Of a stretch of 64,000 bases of DNA, positions 52,218 through 60,935 are shown piece after piece; the first letter of the stretch is position 1; the number at the start of each line of letters is the position of its first letter. The notes beneath the pieces are model-generated. The model saw only the letters and a list, made by a program, of their open reading frames with translations, was not told the DNA's origin and made no database searches. Source of the DNA: Vibrio gazogenes (GTDB lineage: Bacteria; Pseudomonadota; Gammaproteobacteria; Enterobacterales; Vibrionaceae); contig NZ_CP092587.1 in NCBI RefSeq assembly GCF_023920225.1, positions 2,542,001 through 2,606,000 of the forward strand, in the 5' to 3' direction. A program made the position numbers and the translations under genes.

Positions 52218-53339
52218 TTATATTTGTACGTTGGGGGAATGATACTGCGGTATCACAGTCATACGAATGTCGGGGCCAACCCGAACCACATCAGCGATAT
52301 CGAGCTGAAATACATCTTGCATCGATTCAAAACCAAATTGACCAAACAACCCTCGTCCGTCACTGCCCATTAATTTGGGAGCCAGATAGAGAATAATTTC
52401 ATCGACTAACTGCTGCGACAACAATGCCTGCGAGAGTGTCGCCCCGGCTTCAACCCAAAGATGATTGATTTGGTGCTTGTCAGCTAATTGGCATAGCAGA
52501 GCACGGAGGTCGAGTTTTCCTGTTGAGTCAAGAGCGACACAAATATCTGCGTCATCCTGCCCCACGGTCAATACCGCCCCGTCACCATCATACAGTTTCA
52601 GCCCGGCATGTAAGCGGTGATGCTGATCTAAAATGATGCGTACCGGTTGACGAAGTTCAGCCAATGGATACCTCTGACCAACCGATTCAGGGAGCGCTTG
52701 ATGCCGAACCGTCAGGGCCGCATCATCTGCAATCACCGTTTGGCTGGTTGACAAAATTGCACTGGCTTTGGCCCGAAACTTTTGTACATCGGCCCGGGCT
52801 TCCACAGACGTGATCCATTGACTGACACCGTTTGCTAAAGCCGTCTGCCCGTCAAGGCTAGCTGCCATTTTCAACTGAACCCATGGCATTCCGGTTTTCA
52901 TGCGTTTGAGGAAAGCAGGATTGAGTGCGTTTGCATCGGCTTCCAGTAATCCAGTCAGGACTTCAATGCCTGCTGCTTGCAGCATTGCAATCCCTCGGCC
53001 GGCCACTTGTGGATTTGGATCTTGCATCGCACAAATGACTTTAACCACACCCGCCTGAATCAAGCCTTCAGCACAAGGAGGCGTTCGACCATAATGAGAA
53101 CAAGGTTCCAGCGTAACGTAAGCCGTTGCACCTTTCGCTTGCGCACCCGCTTGCCGTAGCGCGTGAACTTCCGCATGAGGCCCTCCAGCCTGCACATGAT
53201 ACCCTTCCCCGACAATCTGACCGGCTTTGGCGAGCACACAGCCTACATTAGGGTTGGGAGTCGTGGTGTAAACACCCCGCTTTGCTAATGCGATCGCTTT
53301 TGACATCATTTGATAATCAAACGCGCTAAAAACACTCAT
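52218..53339 (-). CDS. ribD: Bifunctional diaminohydroxyphosphoribosylaminopyrimidine deaminase/reductase
   Basis: RibD performs the deamination and ribose reduction steps of riboflavin synthesis. The 373-aa protein has a cytidine-deaminase-like domain with the zinc site HAEVHALRQAG and TLEPCSHYGRTPPC, then the reductase domain (MPWVQLKMAASLDGQTALA, residues about 150-370). The ATG at 53339 is preferred over TTG at 53342. It starts 12 bp after nrdR. No FMN riboswitch-like structure is seen upstream. Confidence 0.96.
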   Translation of the reverse strand: MSVFSAFDYQMMSKAIALAKRGVYTTTPNPNVGCVLAKAGQIVGEGYHVQAGGPHAEVHALRQAGAQAKGATAYVTLEPCSHYGRTPPCAEGLIQAGVVKVICAMQDPNPQVAGRGIAMLQAAGIEVLTGLLEADANALNPAFLKRMKTGMPWVQLKMAASLDGQTALANGVSQWITSVEARADVQKFRAKASAILSTSQTVIADDAALTVRHQALPESVGQRYPLAELRQPVRIILDQHHRLHAGLKLYDGDGAVLTVGQDDADICVALDSTGKLDLRALLCQLADKHQINHLWVEAGATLSQALLSQQLVDEIILYLAPKLMGSDGRGLFGQFGFESMQDVFQLDIADVVRVGPDIRMTVIPQYHSPNVQI

Positions 53340-53351
53340 CAATACAGCCTT

Positions 53352-53801
53352 CTAGTCTTCCAATCTGGCAATTTCTTCACCAAATTCCCGAATATCTTCG
53401 AAACTCCGGTAAACCGAGGCGAAACGAATGTAAGCAACTTTATCAAGCTCTTTCAGCTGTTCCATCACTAAGTTACCAATCAAGTCACTCGGAACTTCTC
53501 GCTCACCCGTCGCTCGCAGCCGCGACTTAATCGTGCTAATGGATAGATCAATAGAATCAGCACTGACGGGCCGCTTTTCCAACGCCCTCAGCATCCCATT
53601 GATCATTTTATCCTCATCAAATGGTTCACGGTTACCATTTGACTTAATCACTCTGGGCATGACCAACTCTGCGGTTTCAAATGTGGTAAACCGCTCATGG
53701 CAAGCCAGACACTGTCGGCGACGACGTACTTGGTGTCCATCGGCAACCAAACGCGAATCGATGACTTTCGTATCATTTTCCGAACAAAAAGGACAATGCA
53801 T
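53352..53801 (-). CDS. nrdR: Transcriptional repressor NrdR
   Basis: NrdR represses ribonucleotide reductase operons in response to dATP/ATP. The 149-aa protein has the N-terminal zinc ribbon [17 protein letters not shown] with [17 protein letters not shown], then the ATP-cone ([20 protein letters not shown]). It opens the rib-nusB operon, as in E. coli. No NrdR box is evident near it; its target genes are not in this window. Confidence 0.96.
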   Translation of the reverse strand: MHCPFCSENDTKVIDSRLVADGHQVRRRRQCLACHERFTTFETAELVMPRVIKSNGNREPFDEDKMINGMLRALEKRPVSADSIDLSISTIKSRLRATGEREVPSDLIGNLVMEQLKELDKVAYIRFASVYRSFEDIREFGEEIARLED

Positions 53802-53855
53802 AACACCTCCACTCCAATGAGAGTGAGTTTAACGGAATTGCTAACCGGAGGGAAA

Positions 53856-53876
53856 GAAAAAGGGGCAAAAATGCCC
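53856..53876 (-). terminator. Terminator of proBA
   Basis: On the minus strand GGGCA-TTTT-TGCCC is followed by CTTTTTC, just after proA and before nrdR. Confidence 0.65.
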
Positions 53877-53912
53877 GCTTATCACACAATCCATTTGATT
53901 CATCTAAAAATA

Positions 53913-55163
53913 TCAACTTCTGGACAAATAATCGGCTCGACCGACCCACTTATAGCTGGTGAGTTCTTCGAGTCCCATCGGTCCTCGGGCATGTAATTTC
54001 TGCGTAGAAACAGCGACTTCAGCACCTAAACCAAACTGTGCACCGTCAGTAAAACGCGTTGAAGCATTGACATACACCGCAGCAGAATCAACAGCATTAA
54101 TAAATTGTTCAGCATGATCGAGTCGGTTGGTCAAAATCGCATCCGAGTGACTCGCATGATGCGCTCGCATATGTTGAATCGCTTGCTCGATATTCTCCAC
54201 AACTTTCACACCCAGCGTATAACTGAGCCATTCGGTATCAAAGTCACCGTCCTGAGCCGCTCTCAGAGATGCTGCGCCCGTCAGACCAGCCAGTGCTGAT
54301 GCATCGGCAACAAAAGTCACCTTATCACTCAAACGTTGCACCAATTGGGGTAAAAACTCAGCGGCAACCTGCTGATGAACTAATAATGTATCTAAGGCAT
54401 TACAGGCAGATGGACGCTGCACTTTGGCATTTTCAATCACATCCAGAGAGCGATTTAGGTCAGCACTAGCGTCGATAAACATATGGCTGATACCAAATCC
54501 ACCAATAATCACGGGGATTGTACTATTTTCCTGACACATTTTGTGTAGTCCGGCACCACCGCGTGGAATAATCATATCGACGTATTGATCCAGTTTCAGG
54601 AGCTCACTGACCAGAGCGCGGTCAGGATTTTCGATATATTGAACCGATGCGGCCGGTAACCCGGCTTTTTCCAATGACAATTGAATGACTTTGACCAGTG
54701 CCATATTTGAGTTGAACGTCTCTTTTCCGCCCCGCAATATACTCGCATTACCGGTTTTCAAACATAGCACGGCAATATCGATTGTTACATTGGGACGCGC
54801 TTCATAAATGACACCGACAACCCCCAACGGCACACGACGACGAGAAAGAGACATGCCATTTTCCAGAATACGACGATCCATTTCTTGACCCACCGGGTCC
54901 TGTAAACCAACCACATTCCGTACATCACTGGCAATGCCGGCTAAACGCTCAGTGTTGAGTAATAACCGATCCAACAAAGCCTCGCTTAATCCTGACTGAC
55001 GCCCTTGCTCAATATCTTGTGCATTCGCTGCCAAAATTGCATCACGGTTTGCTTCCAGCTCATCGGCAATAATGGTTAAAGCCCGGTTTTTCTGTGCCGT
55101 TGTTGCTGTTGATAATTGGAAAGCAGCTTCTTTCGCAGCTTTTCCCATCGATATTAGATCCAC
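53913..55163 (-). CDS. proA: Gamma-glutamyl phosphate reductase
   Basis: ProA reduces gamma-glutamyl phosphate to the semialdehyde in proline synthesis. The 416-aa aldehyde-dehydrogenase-fold protein shows [33 protein letters not shown] (catalytic Cys) and the C-terminal [20 protein letters not shown]. It uses a GTG start with AAGGAA upstream; ATG at 55148 is an alternative. It lies 14 bp after proB. Confidence 0.95.
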   Translation of the reverse strand: MDLISMGKAAKEAAFQLSTATTAQKNRALTIIADELEANRDAILAANAQDIEQGRQSGLSEALLDRLLLNTERLAGIASDVRNVVGLQDPVGQEMDRRILENGMSLSRRRVPLGVVGVIYEARPNVTIDIAVLCLKTGNASILRGGKETFNSNMALVKVIQLSLEKAGLPAASVQYIENPDRALVSELLKLDQYVDMIIPRGGAGLHKMCQENSTIPVIIGGFGISHMFIDASADLNRSLDVIENAKVQRPSACNALDTLLVHQQVAAEFLPQLVQRLSDKVTFVADASALAGLTGAASLRAAQDGDFDTEWLSYTLGVKVVENIEQAIQHMRAHHASHSDAILTNRLDHAEQFINAVDSAAVYVNASTRFTDGAQFGLGAEVAVSTQKLHARGPMGLEELTSYKWVGRADYLSRS

Positions 55164-55177
55164 GCTATGCTTCCTTT

Positions 55178-56317
55178 TTATTCCTGAATCACGACCATAT
55201 CATCCCGATGTACAACTTCGGAACCATAATCATGCCCCAGCAGTTCATTAATTTCTTTACTATGTTTTCCCTGAATAATCTCTAGATCCTGACTGGAATA
55301 GGAAGAAATCCCTCGGGCGATCACCTGCCGTGACTGATTGAGAATAATGGCCACATCACCTCGGGAAAACACACCATAAATACCGATAATCCCTTTCGCC
55401 AGCAGGCTACTTCCCTGAAAAACAACTGCGTTCACGGCGCCATCATCAATCATAATTTCGCCAGATGCTGCCGGCCCGGCCAGAATCCAACGCTTGCGAT
55501 TCTCCAACGCTTCTTCCAATGGTAAGAAACGCGTCCCTTGAGGATGTTCGCTCAATGAATCCGAAATCACATTTGGTGCCCGCCCTGAAGCAATAATCAC
55601 TTCAATACCAGCCCGACGAGCAATATCTGCGGCTTGTAACTTAGTTGCCATGCCGCCAGTACCGAGTGTCGTACCGCTTCCCCCTGCAATTTTCCGCAGC
55701 GTATCATCAATTTTTTTGACTTCCCGAATCAACTCAGCATTTGGATCTTTACGCGGGTCTGCTGTAAAAAGTCCCGATTGATCGGTTAAAAGCAGAAGTT
55801 TATCTGCACCACATAATATACCGACTAACGCGGATAGGTTGTCATTATCACCCACTTTAATTTCAACGGTTGCGACAGCATCGTTTTCATTCACGATTGG
55901 AATAATGTCATGGGCGATTAACGAATTCACGGTATCTCGTGCATTTAAAAAACGTTCACGATCTTCTAAATCAGCACGAGTCAGTAACATCTGACCGATT
56001 TTGAGATCGTAAATCGAGAATAGAGATTCCCAGACCTGTATGAGCTGGCTTTGACCGACGGCTGCCAGCAATTGCTTACTTGCGATCGTATTCGGCAATG
56101 CCGGATAGTCAAGATGTTCCCTTCCGGCAGCGATTGCCCCCGAAGAGACTAAGACAACTGCATGCCCTTGCCGCTTCAGCTCAGCACACTGCCGGACAAG
56201 CTCTACCATTTGTGCCCGATCAAGCGCTAGCGTCCCGCCAGTCAGAACACTGGTTCCCAACTTGATAATAATTGTTTTTGATTGTCGTTCGTTTTCAGGT
56301 TGTTCTATCGCCATCAT
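55178..56317 (-). CDS. proB: Glutamate 5-kinase
   Basis: ProB phosphorylates glutamate, the feedback-controlled first step of proline synthesis. The 379-aa protein has an amino-acid-kinase domain ([62 protein letters not shown]) followed by a C-terminal PUA domain (about residues 290-370). ATG codons at 56317 and 56314 are both possible, with no good Shine-Dalgarno. It is followed by proA after 14 bp, and a terminator isolates it from crl. Confidence 0.94.
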   Translation of the reverse strand: MMAIEQPENERQSKTIIIKLGTSVLTGGTLALDRAQMVELVRQCAELKRQGHAVVLVSSGAIAAGREHLDYPALPNTIASKQLLAAVGQSQLIQVWESLFSIYDLKIGQMLLTRADLEDRERFLNARDTVNSLIAHDIIPIVNENDAVATVEIKVGDNDNLSALVGILCGADKLLLLTDQSGLFTADPRKDPNAELIREVKKIDDTLRKIAGGSGTTLGTGGMATKLQAADIARRAGIEVIIASGRAPNVISDSLSEHPQGTRFLPLEEALENRKRWILAGPAASGEIMIDDGAVNAVVFQGSSLLAKGIIGIYGVFSRGDVAIILNQSRQVIARGISSYSSQDLEIIQGKHSKEINELLGHDYGSEVVHRDDMVVIQE

Positions 56318-56384
56318 CAATCATACGATCTAAGTAGAAAAGGAGAGATTCTTTTTAGCAATCAAAAGGGCAATTCACAAGTAG

Positions 56385-56408
56385 AAAAAGGTGCAACCGC
56401 ACCTTTTT
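56385..56408 (-). terminator. Terminator of crl
   Basis: On the minus strand AAAAAGGTGC and GCACCTTTTT form a perfect 10-bp stem around GGTT, ending in a U tract. It sits between crl and proB. Confidence 0.8.
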
Positions 56409-56435
56409 TAACAGAATGAGAAAATAAGAGGAGAA

Positions 56436-56828
56436 TTATTTATCGACTAACAGAGGATCGCAGGTGACTAGCGCATAGCCAAATTTATCATTGAGTAACG
56501 TTTCAAGCTTTTCGTGGAACGCTTTTTGAGTTCGATGAACTTCTGCTAATGCCTTAGGTTGAGGCTCTTCAAGGACCCAGTTTCCGACGTGATCATATCG
56601 CCCAATCGCATATTTTGCTTCAAACTGCTGTTCATCCGTGTGTGATAATGACATCCACCACCCCCAAAATTCCCTCACTTCCGGTGATTTTTTATCATCG
56701 ACGCAAACAGCCAAACAATCAAATTGATAAGTGCCACTCTGATACTGTTCTTCTCTCAAATATGGACCTAACAATTTAAAGGCTGCATTCAGTCGGTGGT
56801 AGGTTGGTTCCTTGCTCAATCCTGGCAT
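56436..56828 (-). CDS. crl: Sigma factor-binding protein Crl
   Basis: Crl binds sigma-S and helps assemble the stationary-phase RNA polymerase. The 130-aa product begins with TYHRLNAAFKLLGPYLRE and includes the highly conserved FDCLAVCVDDKKSPEVREFW and GWWMSL block and KYAIGRYDHVGNWV. Length is close to E. coli Crl (133 aa). In E. coli it is likewise beside frsA and proB. It is monocistronic. Confidence 0.92.
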   Translation of the reverse strand: MPGLSKEPTYHRLNAAFKLLGPYLREEQYQSGTYQFDCLAVCVDDKKSPEVREFWGWWMSLSHTDEQQFEAKYAIGRYDHVGNWVLEEPQPKALAEVHRTQKAFHEKLETLLNDKFGYALVTCDPLLVDK

Positions 56829-56911
56829 TTCAGCACTCCTTTTTTACAGAATTGCATGTCACTTTAAAACTCAACAAAGCGCATATCTTGTACATAAAAT
56901 AGCACAAAAAT

Positions 56912-58156
56912 TCACTGAATCAGTTCATCTTCTAGCCAGTTTATCGCCAAATCGAGGGCTTGCTCATATCCGTGAAATAATGTCTTTGACTTAATCTCTT
57001 TTGCCTGCCCGCCAACACTATAAGTTGCAACCAATCGATTATCTGAAGGCGGTGATACCGGATCGCCCTCTAATCCCAAAGCCAAGATAGGCGTTTTTGT
57101 TTTTCTACCGGAAAGAAACCCTTGCGCTTTCAGTGACCACGCTCGCAACTGCATGGATAGACTGTCAATATCGACCACATTTTTCCCTAATCGAGATGCC
57201 AGCACATCCAAATACATCTTCGGCATCCGTTTTAATTTTTCAGGAGAAGACAGAATATCATGCACGGGTGCTCCCAAAACGATACAGGCTTTGATTTTAT
57301 TGGATTCAATAAATGACAGTCGGACCATCGCGTTGCCGCCAAAACGAAAACCGATCAATCCGACACGATGGTGATCAACCCAGGGCAAACGAGCCAGTTG
57401 ATTCAGCACAGTTTGGTGGAGAACGGAGGTATCTTCGGTTAAAGGCCATTGCGAGTTGTATCCGATAGACGGCATGTCAATCGTCAACATCGCAATATCC
57501 CGATGTGCCAGATAATCTCGGAATAAGCGCCACATATCGGTTTGCAGACTATCAAGACCAGCCGTCACAATGACAACGGGCTGGGGACGCTCGGTATGTG
57601 ATAAATGCAGATGAGCAATAATGTTCTTGTTCTTATACGGAAATTCTAATTGTTTCACAATGTATCCGGAACGTTTCGCGGCTTCCGTATAAGCGGTATT
57701 TGCCAATGCCTGAGCCTGAATAGCAAGCGTGTCATTTTTCAGATGAGGATATCCGGCGATACTAAAACATAAGGACGCAGCAAACATTCGCTCAGCTGAG
57801 GCTTCGCCCTCAAGCCGAGCGGATTCATGTTGATAACGGGTACCTAATTTATTCCATTCATAAGCCCAGTTTCCTTGCCGATATCCCATCACTGTATCCA
57901 GCCATTCATCAACAGTTCTCGAATGTGATGAAGATGCGATCCGCGCTAAAACTTCTTCCTGATCAATCGAATCAATGCCCTGCCATGCCCATTGCATTCG
58001 CCTTAATGTCCGATACCAAGCGCCCTCAATTTTCTGAGTCACAAACCCTTGACTACTTGACATGTACTGGGTCAATGCAGAGGTTTCCTTCGCCTGTTTA
58101 TGGTTATCAAACAATCGCTCAGAAAGGTTGTCACTGTTCTTGTTACTCTTAAACAT
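56912..58156 (-). CDS. frsA: Alpha/beta hydrolase FrsA (YafA)
   Basis: The 414-aa protein equals E. coli FrsA in length and position, next to gpt and crl. It has an N-terminal helical domain (LSERLFDNHKQAKETSALTQ), then an alpha/beta hydrolase fold: VVIVTAGLDSLQTDMW, VGLIGFRFGGNAMVRLSF in place of the nucleophile elbow, and a C-terminal GHGYEQALDLAINW-like His region (here FHGYEQAL). The elbow reads GFRFGG rather than GxSxG, so the catalytic Ser is absent, as reported for FrsA family members of Vibrio. Its enzyme activity is disputed. The start at 58156 gives the family length; upstream in-frame sequence to 58228 runs into the gpt terminator. Confidence 0.9.
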   Translation of the reverse strand: MFKSNKNSDNLSERLFDNHKQAKETSALTQYMSSSQGFVTQKIEGAWYRTLRRMQWAWQGIDSIDQEEVLARIASSSHSRTVDEWLDTVMGYRQGNWAYEWNKLGTRYQHESARLEGEASAERMFAASLCFSIAGYPHLKNDTLAIQAQALANTAYTEAAKRSGYIVKQLEFPYKNKNIIAHLHLSHTERPQPVVIVTAGLDSLQTDMWRLFRDYLAHRDIAMLTIDMPSIGYNSQWPLTEDTSVLHQTVLNQLARLPWVDHHRVGLIGFRFGGNAMVRLSFIESNKIKACIVLGAPVHDILSSPEKLKRMPKMYLDVLASRLGKNVVDIDSLSMQLRAWSLKAQGFLSGRKTKTPILALGLEGDPVSPPSDNRLVATYSVGGQAKEIKSKTLFHGYEQALDLAINWLEDELIQ

Positions 58157-58192
58157 AAATTGGGACCACTTCGAAAAACGTTTAAATTCACC

Positions 58193-58224
58193 AAAAAAAA
58201 ATGGCCCATAACAGGACCATTTTC
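58193..58224 (-). terminator. Terminator of gpt
   Basis: On the minus strand AAAATGGTCC and GGGCCATTTT pair (one G-U) around a short loop, followed by at least six U, between gpt and frsA. Confidence 0.8.
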
Positions 58225-58254
58225 TCAAATTAGTATCAATTCATACGAAAAGAT

Positions 58255-58719
58255 CTATTTCAGCTTACGATTCACTGGCTCAACATAGGATAGTACAGTA
58301 TCCCAAGGTTGTTCAATCCATGTATCCTGAGCCACATCGACGATGTATTCATCAACTAAATCTTTACCGGCCGGTTTGGCGCACACGGTCACGAGTTTAG
58401 CTTTTGGGTACAACTCGCGAATTTTACGTGCGGTATCACCACTATCGACCAAGTCATCAATAATCAAGTACCCTTCACCATCATGCTCAGGGGCTTTCAG
58501 CACGCTCATATCACGCTGATGGTCATGGTCATAGCTGGAAATACAGATCGTATCAACGTACCGAATACCCAATTCTCGGGCAAGAATTGCTGCTGGCACA
58601 AGTCCACCGCGACTCACCCCAATCAGACCTTTCCACTGTTCTGCAGGCATTTGGCGCTCAGCAAGTTGACGACAATACATCTGCATATTATCCCAGGTAA
58701 TCAGGAATCTTTTGCTCAT
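58255..58719 (-). CDS. gpt: Xanthine-guanine phosphoribosyltransferase
   Basis: Gpt salvages xanthine, guanine and hypoxanthine to their nucleotides at the inner face of the membrane. The 154-aa protein shows [20 protein letters not shown], the flexible loop [12 protein letters not shown], the PRPP motif [14 protein letters not shown] and [13 protein letters not shown]. It lies 38 bp after the purine permease in the same direction, so import and phosphoribosylation appear co-expressed. Confidence 0.95.
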   Translation of the reverse strand: MSKRFLITWDNMQMYCRQLAERQMPAEQWKGLIGVSRGGLVPAAILARELGIRYVDTICISSYDHDHQRDMSVLKAPEHDGEGYLIIDDLVDSGDTARKIRELYPKAKLVTVCAKPAGKDLVDEYIVDVAQDTWIEQPWDTVLSYVEPVNRKLK

Positions 58720-58757
58720 TGTTTTCTATCCAATTTTTTATCTAAAATCTAAATTCG

Positions 58758-60047
58758 TTAACCTGCGATATATTTTACAACAAAAATCGCAGCCATGAAC
58801 CACACGCTGAGTGAAACATGACGGGCTTTACCACTTAAAAGTTTAATCACCGCATATGAGATAAACCCTAAAGAGATACCTTCTGCAATTGAAGATGTAA
58901 GAGGCATCATTAAACAAGTCACAACAACGGGGGCAGCCTCTGTGAGATCACGCCAGTCAATACCAACCAACCCTGATAGCATCAGAATAGAAACATAAAG
59001 GAGTGCACCAGCGGTTGCATAGGCGGGAATCATCCCTGCAAGAGGCGCAAAGAATAAAGCAAACAGGAAGAGAATTCCAACAACAACAGCAGTCAATCCT
59101 GTTCGTCCACCTGTCGCAACACCAGCAGCACTTTCAATAAAAGAGGTCGTATTCGATGTTCCGAACAATGCACCCGTAACTGTTGCTGAAGAATCAGCCA
59201 ATAACGCCCGGTTCAGACGAGGAATTTTTCCATCTTCACCAATTAGATCTGCTTTTTGAGCGACACCGACTAATGTTCCGGCAGTATCAAACAGATCCAC
59301 GAACAAGAATGCAAATACAACCGAGATCATCCCAACATCTAATAACGCTGAGAAATCGAGCTGTAAAAATGTCGGAGCAATACTTGGTGGCATCGAAACC
59401 ACACCGGCCCAGTGAACATCACCAAGCATCAAGCCAATGGCACTGATCGCCAGAATAGAAATCATCACACCGCCTTTTACGTTGCGATAAACCAGAGCGA
59501 TAGTGAGAAAGAAACCGAGAGCACCTAAAACACAGTGAAGCGAGGTAATATTGCCAAGAGAAACCAGTGTGGCTGGATTATCAACGATGATACCTGCATT
59601 TTTTAATGCAATAAAAGCAAGAAATAAACCGATACCCGATGAAATGCCGGTCCTTAAAGACATCGGAATTGAATTGATAATCCATTCTCGAATCTTGAAT
59701 AAACTCAGTATGATGAACAATACGCCTGAAGCAAATACCGCAGCCAAAGCAACCTGCCACGTATACCCCATGCCAAGCACGACGGTATAGGTGAAAAAGG
59801 CATTCAGCCCCATCCCCGGCGCCAGCGCAATCGGATAATTCGCGATAAATCCCATGATGAAGCAACCAACAGCTGCCGCCAAACAGGTTGCAACAAAAAC
59901 GGCGCCACGATCCATTCCCGTATCGGCTAAGATCGCTGGATTAACAAAAATGATATAAGCCATGGTCAGAAAAGTCGTGATTCCCGCAATGACTTCTGTT
60001 CGCATGGTTGTGCCATGTTCACTCAGTTTAAATAGCTTCTCGAGCAT
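58758..60047 (-). CDS. NCS2 (AzgA-type) purine permease
   Basis: The 429-aa protein has about 13-14 hydrophobic segments and begins FKLSEHGTTMRTEVIAGITT, with the AzgA signature ALAPGMGLNAFFTY, then SLRTGISSGIGLFLAFIALK and FLFVDLFDTAGTLVGVAQ with GALFGTSNTTSFIESAAGV. It resembles E. coli GhxP/GhxQ and PurP-type importers of guanine, hypoxanthine or adenine; the exact base cannot be decided from sequence. A PurR box lies just upstream and gpt just downstream, which favours guanine/hypoxanthine/xanthine salvage. Confidence 0.88.
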   Translation of the reverse strand: MLEKLFKLSEHGTTMRTEVIAGITTFLTMAYIIFVNPAILADTGMDRGAVFVATCLAAAVGCFIMGFIANYPIALAPGMGLNAFFTYTVVLGMGYTWQVALAAVFASGVLFIILSLFKIREWIINSIPMSLRTGISSGIGLFLAFIALKNAGIIVDNPATLVSLGNITSLHCVLGALGFFLTIALVYRNVKGGVMISILAISAIGLMLGDVHWAGVVSMPPSIAPTFLQLDFSALLDVGMISVVFAFLFVDLFDTAGTLVGVAQKADLIGEDGKIPRLNRALLADSSATVTGALFGTSNTTSFIESAAGVATGGRTGLTAVVVGILFLFALFFAPLAGMIPAYATAGALLYVSILMLSGLVGIDWRDLTEAAPVVVTCLMMPLTSSIAEGISLGFISYAVIKLLSGKARHVSLSVWFMAAIFVVKYIAG

Positions 60048-60067
60048 GATAGTTCCTGTATAGATTC

Positions 60068-60083
60068 AAGTAAACGGTTGCGT
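60068..60083 (+). promoter_or_regulatory. PurR operator upstream of the purine permease
   Basis: AAGTAAACGGTTGCGT matches ANGCAANCGNTTNCNT at all defined positions except one (T for C). It lies 21-36 bp before the permease start, downstream of a TATAAT -10 (60105-60100, minus strand), where it would block transcription. Confidence 0.7.
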
Positions 60084-60099
60084 AAACGATTGGGAGGCG

Positions 60100-60105
60100 A
60101 TTATA
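60100..60105 (-). promoter_or_regulatory. -10 box of the permease-gpt promoter
   Basis: A perfect TATAAT lies on the minus strand, about 53 bp before the permease start. No good -35 at 16-18 bp is seen (TAGAAT at 60128-60123 is the best), so activation or a weak promoter is likely. Confidence 0.5.
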
Positions 60106-60271
60106 GAGAGTAAAGACGGCAAATTCTAGCGTAATTCATATAAAAACTGACCTAATAGTCAGTTTATGAAACCTTGCAAATATTCCGATTTACGTAACAA
60201 AAGTCATCAAAAATGCACTGGTCATCTTCATCACTGACAGCGTCAGGCCAGCCAATACCATGCGAAAGGAT

Positions 60272-60301
60272 AAAAAAACGCCACTTCACATGAAGTGGCG
60301 T
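60272..60301 (-). terminator. Strong orphan terminator upstream of the permease
   Basis: On the minus strand ACGCCACTTCA and TGAAGTGGCGT form a perfect 11-bp stem, followed by seven U. No coding gene on the minus strand lies before it in the 600 bp up to pepD. Confidence 0.85.
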
Positions 60302-60503
60302 TGGAAAGGGATTAAAATCTTCCAAAAAATTAGGGGTGAACAAAAATGTCCGAGCTGCAAGTTTCCATCGTGTCCAATTCTACAACAGACCATCAGAGCA
60401 AATTGGTCTAGTCTGAGTCCTGAATCTCCCCCCCATCAACTTCGCAGGGGAATGCTTCATTCAGGCAACTCAATAAATGGGTTAAATAGAAGCATCGCAA
60501 ACA
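60272..60503 (-). ncRNA. Candidate structured RNA between pepD and the purine permease
   Basis: A sigma-70 promoter (TTGTAA 60537-60532, 16-bp spacer, TATATT 60515-60510) predicts a minus-strand transcript from about 60503 to the terminator at 60272, roughly 230 nt. Inside, CCTGAAT (60465-60459) pairs with ATTCAGG (60425-60419) and encloses TCCCC/GGGGGGA; AGACCA pairs with TGGTCT further on. No credible ORF is present. I recognise no known sRNA or riboswitch. It is either a stand-alone sRNA or a terminated leader upstream of the permease-gpt operon. Confidence 0.45.
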
Positions 60504-60509
60504 CTGTTG

Positions 60510-60537
60510 AATATACCATAAAGAAAATTTATTACAA
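60510..60537 (-). promoter_or_regulatory. Promoter of the structured-RNA candidate
   Basis: TTGTAA and TATATT on the minus strand are separated by 16 bp in an AT-rich stretch. No gene other than the RNA candidate is downstream. Confidence 0.5.
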
Positions 60538-60769
60538 TAATAACGTAATCAAAACCAAATAAAGTGAATTGAGACACTTTTTATTGAGATTTGTGTAATT
60601 TAATTACCAAAAACAAACCAAACGATGAAAATTTATTCCTTAATCACAACAGTTATAGTCAATACAACTCATATCTGATTTTTTAAAAAAACATGTCTCA
60701 TGCTATCCCCTGCATGATGAGGGTGATATTCTCTTGCTATCGACTGGTGCGCATGGTCTTCAGTACTCT

Positions 60770-60823
60770 CGATTTCTTAAGTACAGACGATTTCTCAAGT
60801 ACAGACGAATTCTTAAATACAGA
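60770..60823 (+). repeat. 18-bp tandem repeat, three copies
   Basis: CGATTTCTTAAGTACAGA (60770-60787), CGATTTCTCAAGTACAGA (60788-60805) and CGAATTCTTAAATACAGA (60806-60823) follow each other without gaps. A decayed fourth copy (TGAAACATGAAG) may follow. Confidence 0.92.
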
Positions 60824-60861
60824 TGAAACATGAAGCACCAACTCAGTTTAATTTGATCCAC

Positions 60862-60919
60862 TTTTTATCAACCACATTGTTTTTCATCAACCATATTGTT
60901 TTTTCATCAACCATATTGT
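60862..60919 (+). repeat. 19-20-bp tandem repeat ending at the pepD start region
   Basis: Three copies of a TTTTTCATCAACCATATTGT-like unit occupy 60862-60880, 60881-60899 and 60900-60919; copies 2 and 3 are identical apart from one T. The array stops 4 bp before the pepD ribosome-binding site. Confidence 0.92.
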
Positions 60920-60935
60920 GGAACAGGAGTCTTCA

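Noticed and set aside
49780-53350. FMN riboswitch in the rib gene cluster
   Set aside because: No RFN-like conserved segments were seen upstream of nrdR, ribD, ribE, ribB or ribH.
60260-60562. 100-codon plus-strand ORF between the permease and pepD
   Set aside because: It runs antisense through the terminator and structured-RNA candidate, with Lys/Ser-rich sequence unlike a real protein.
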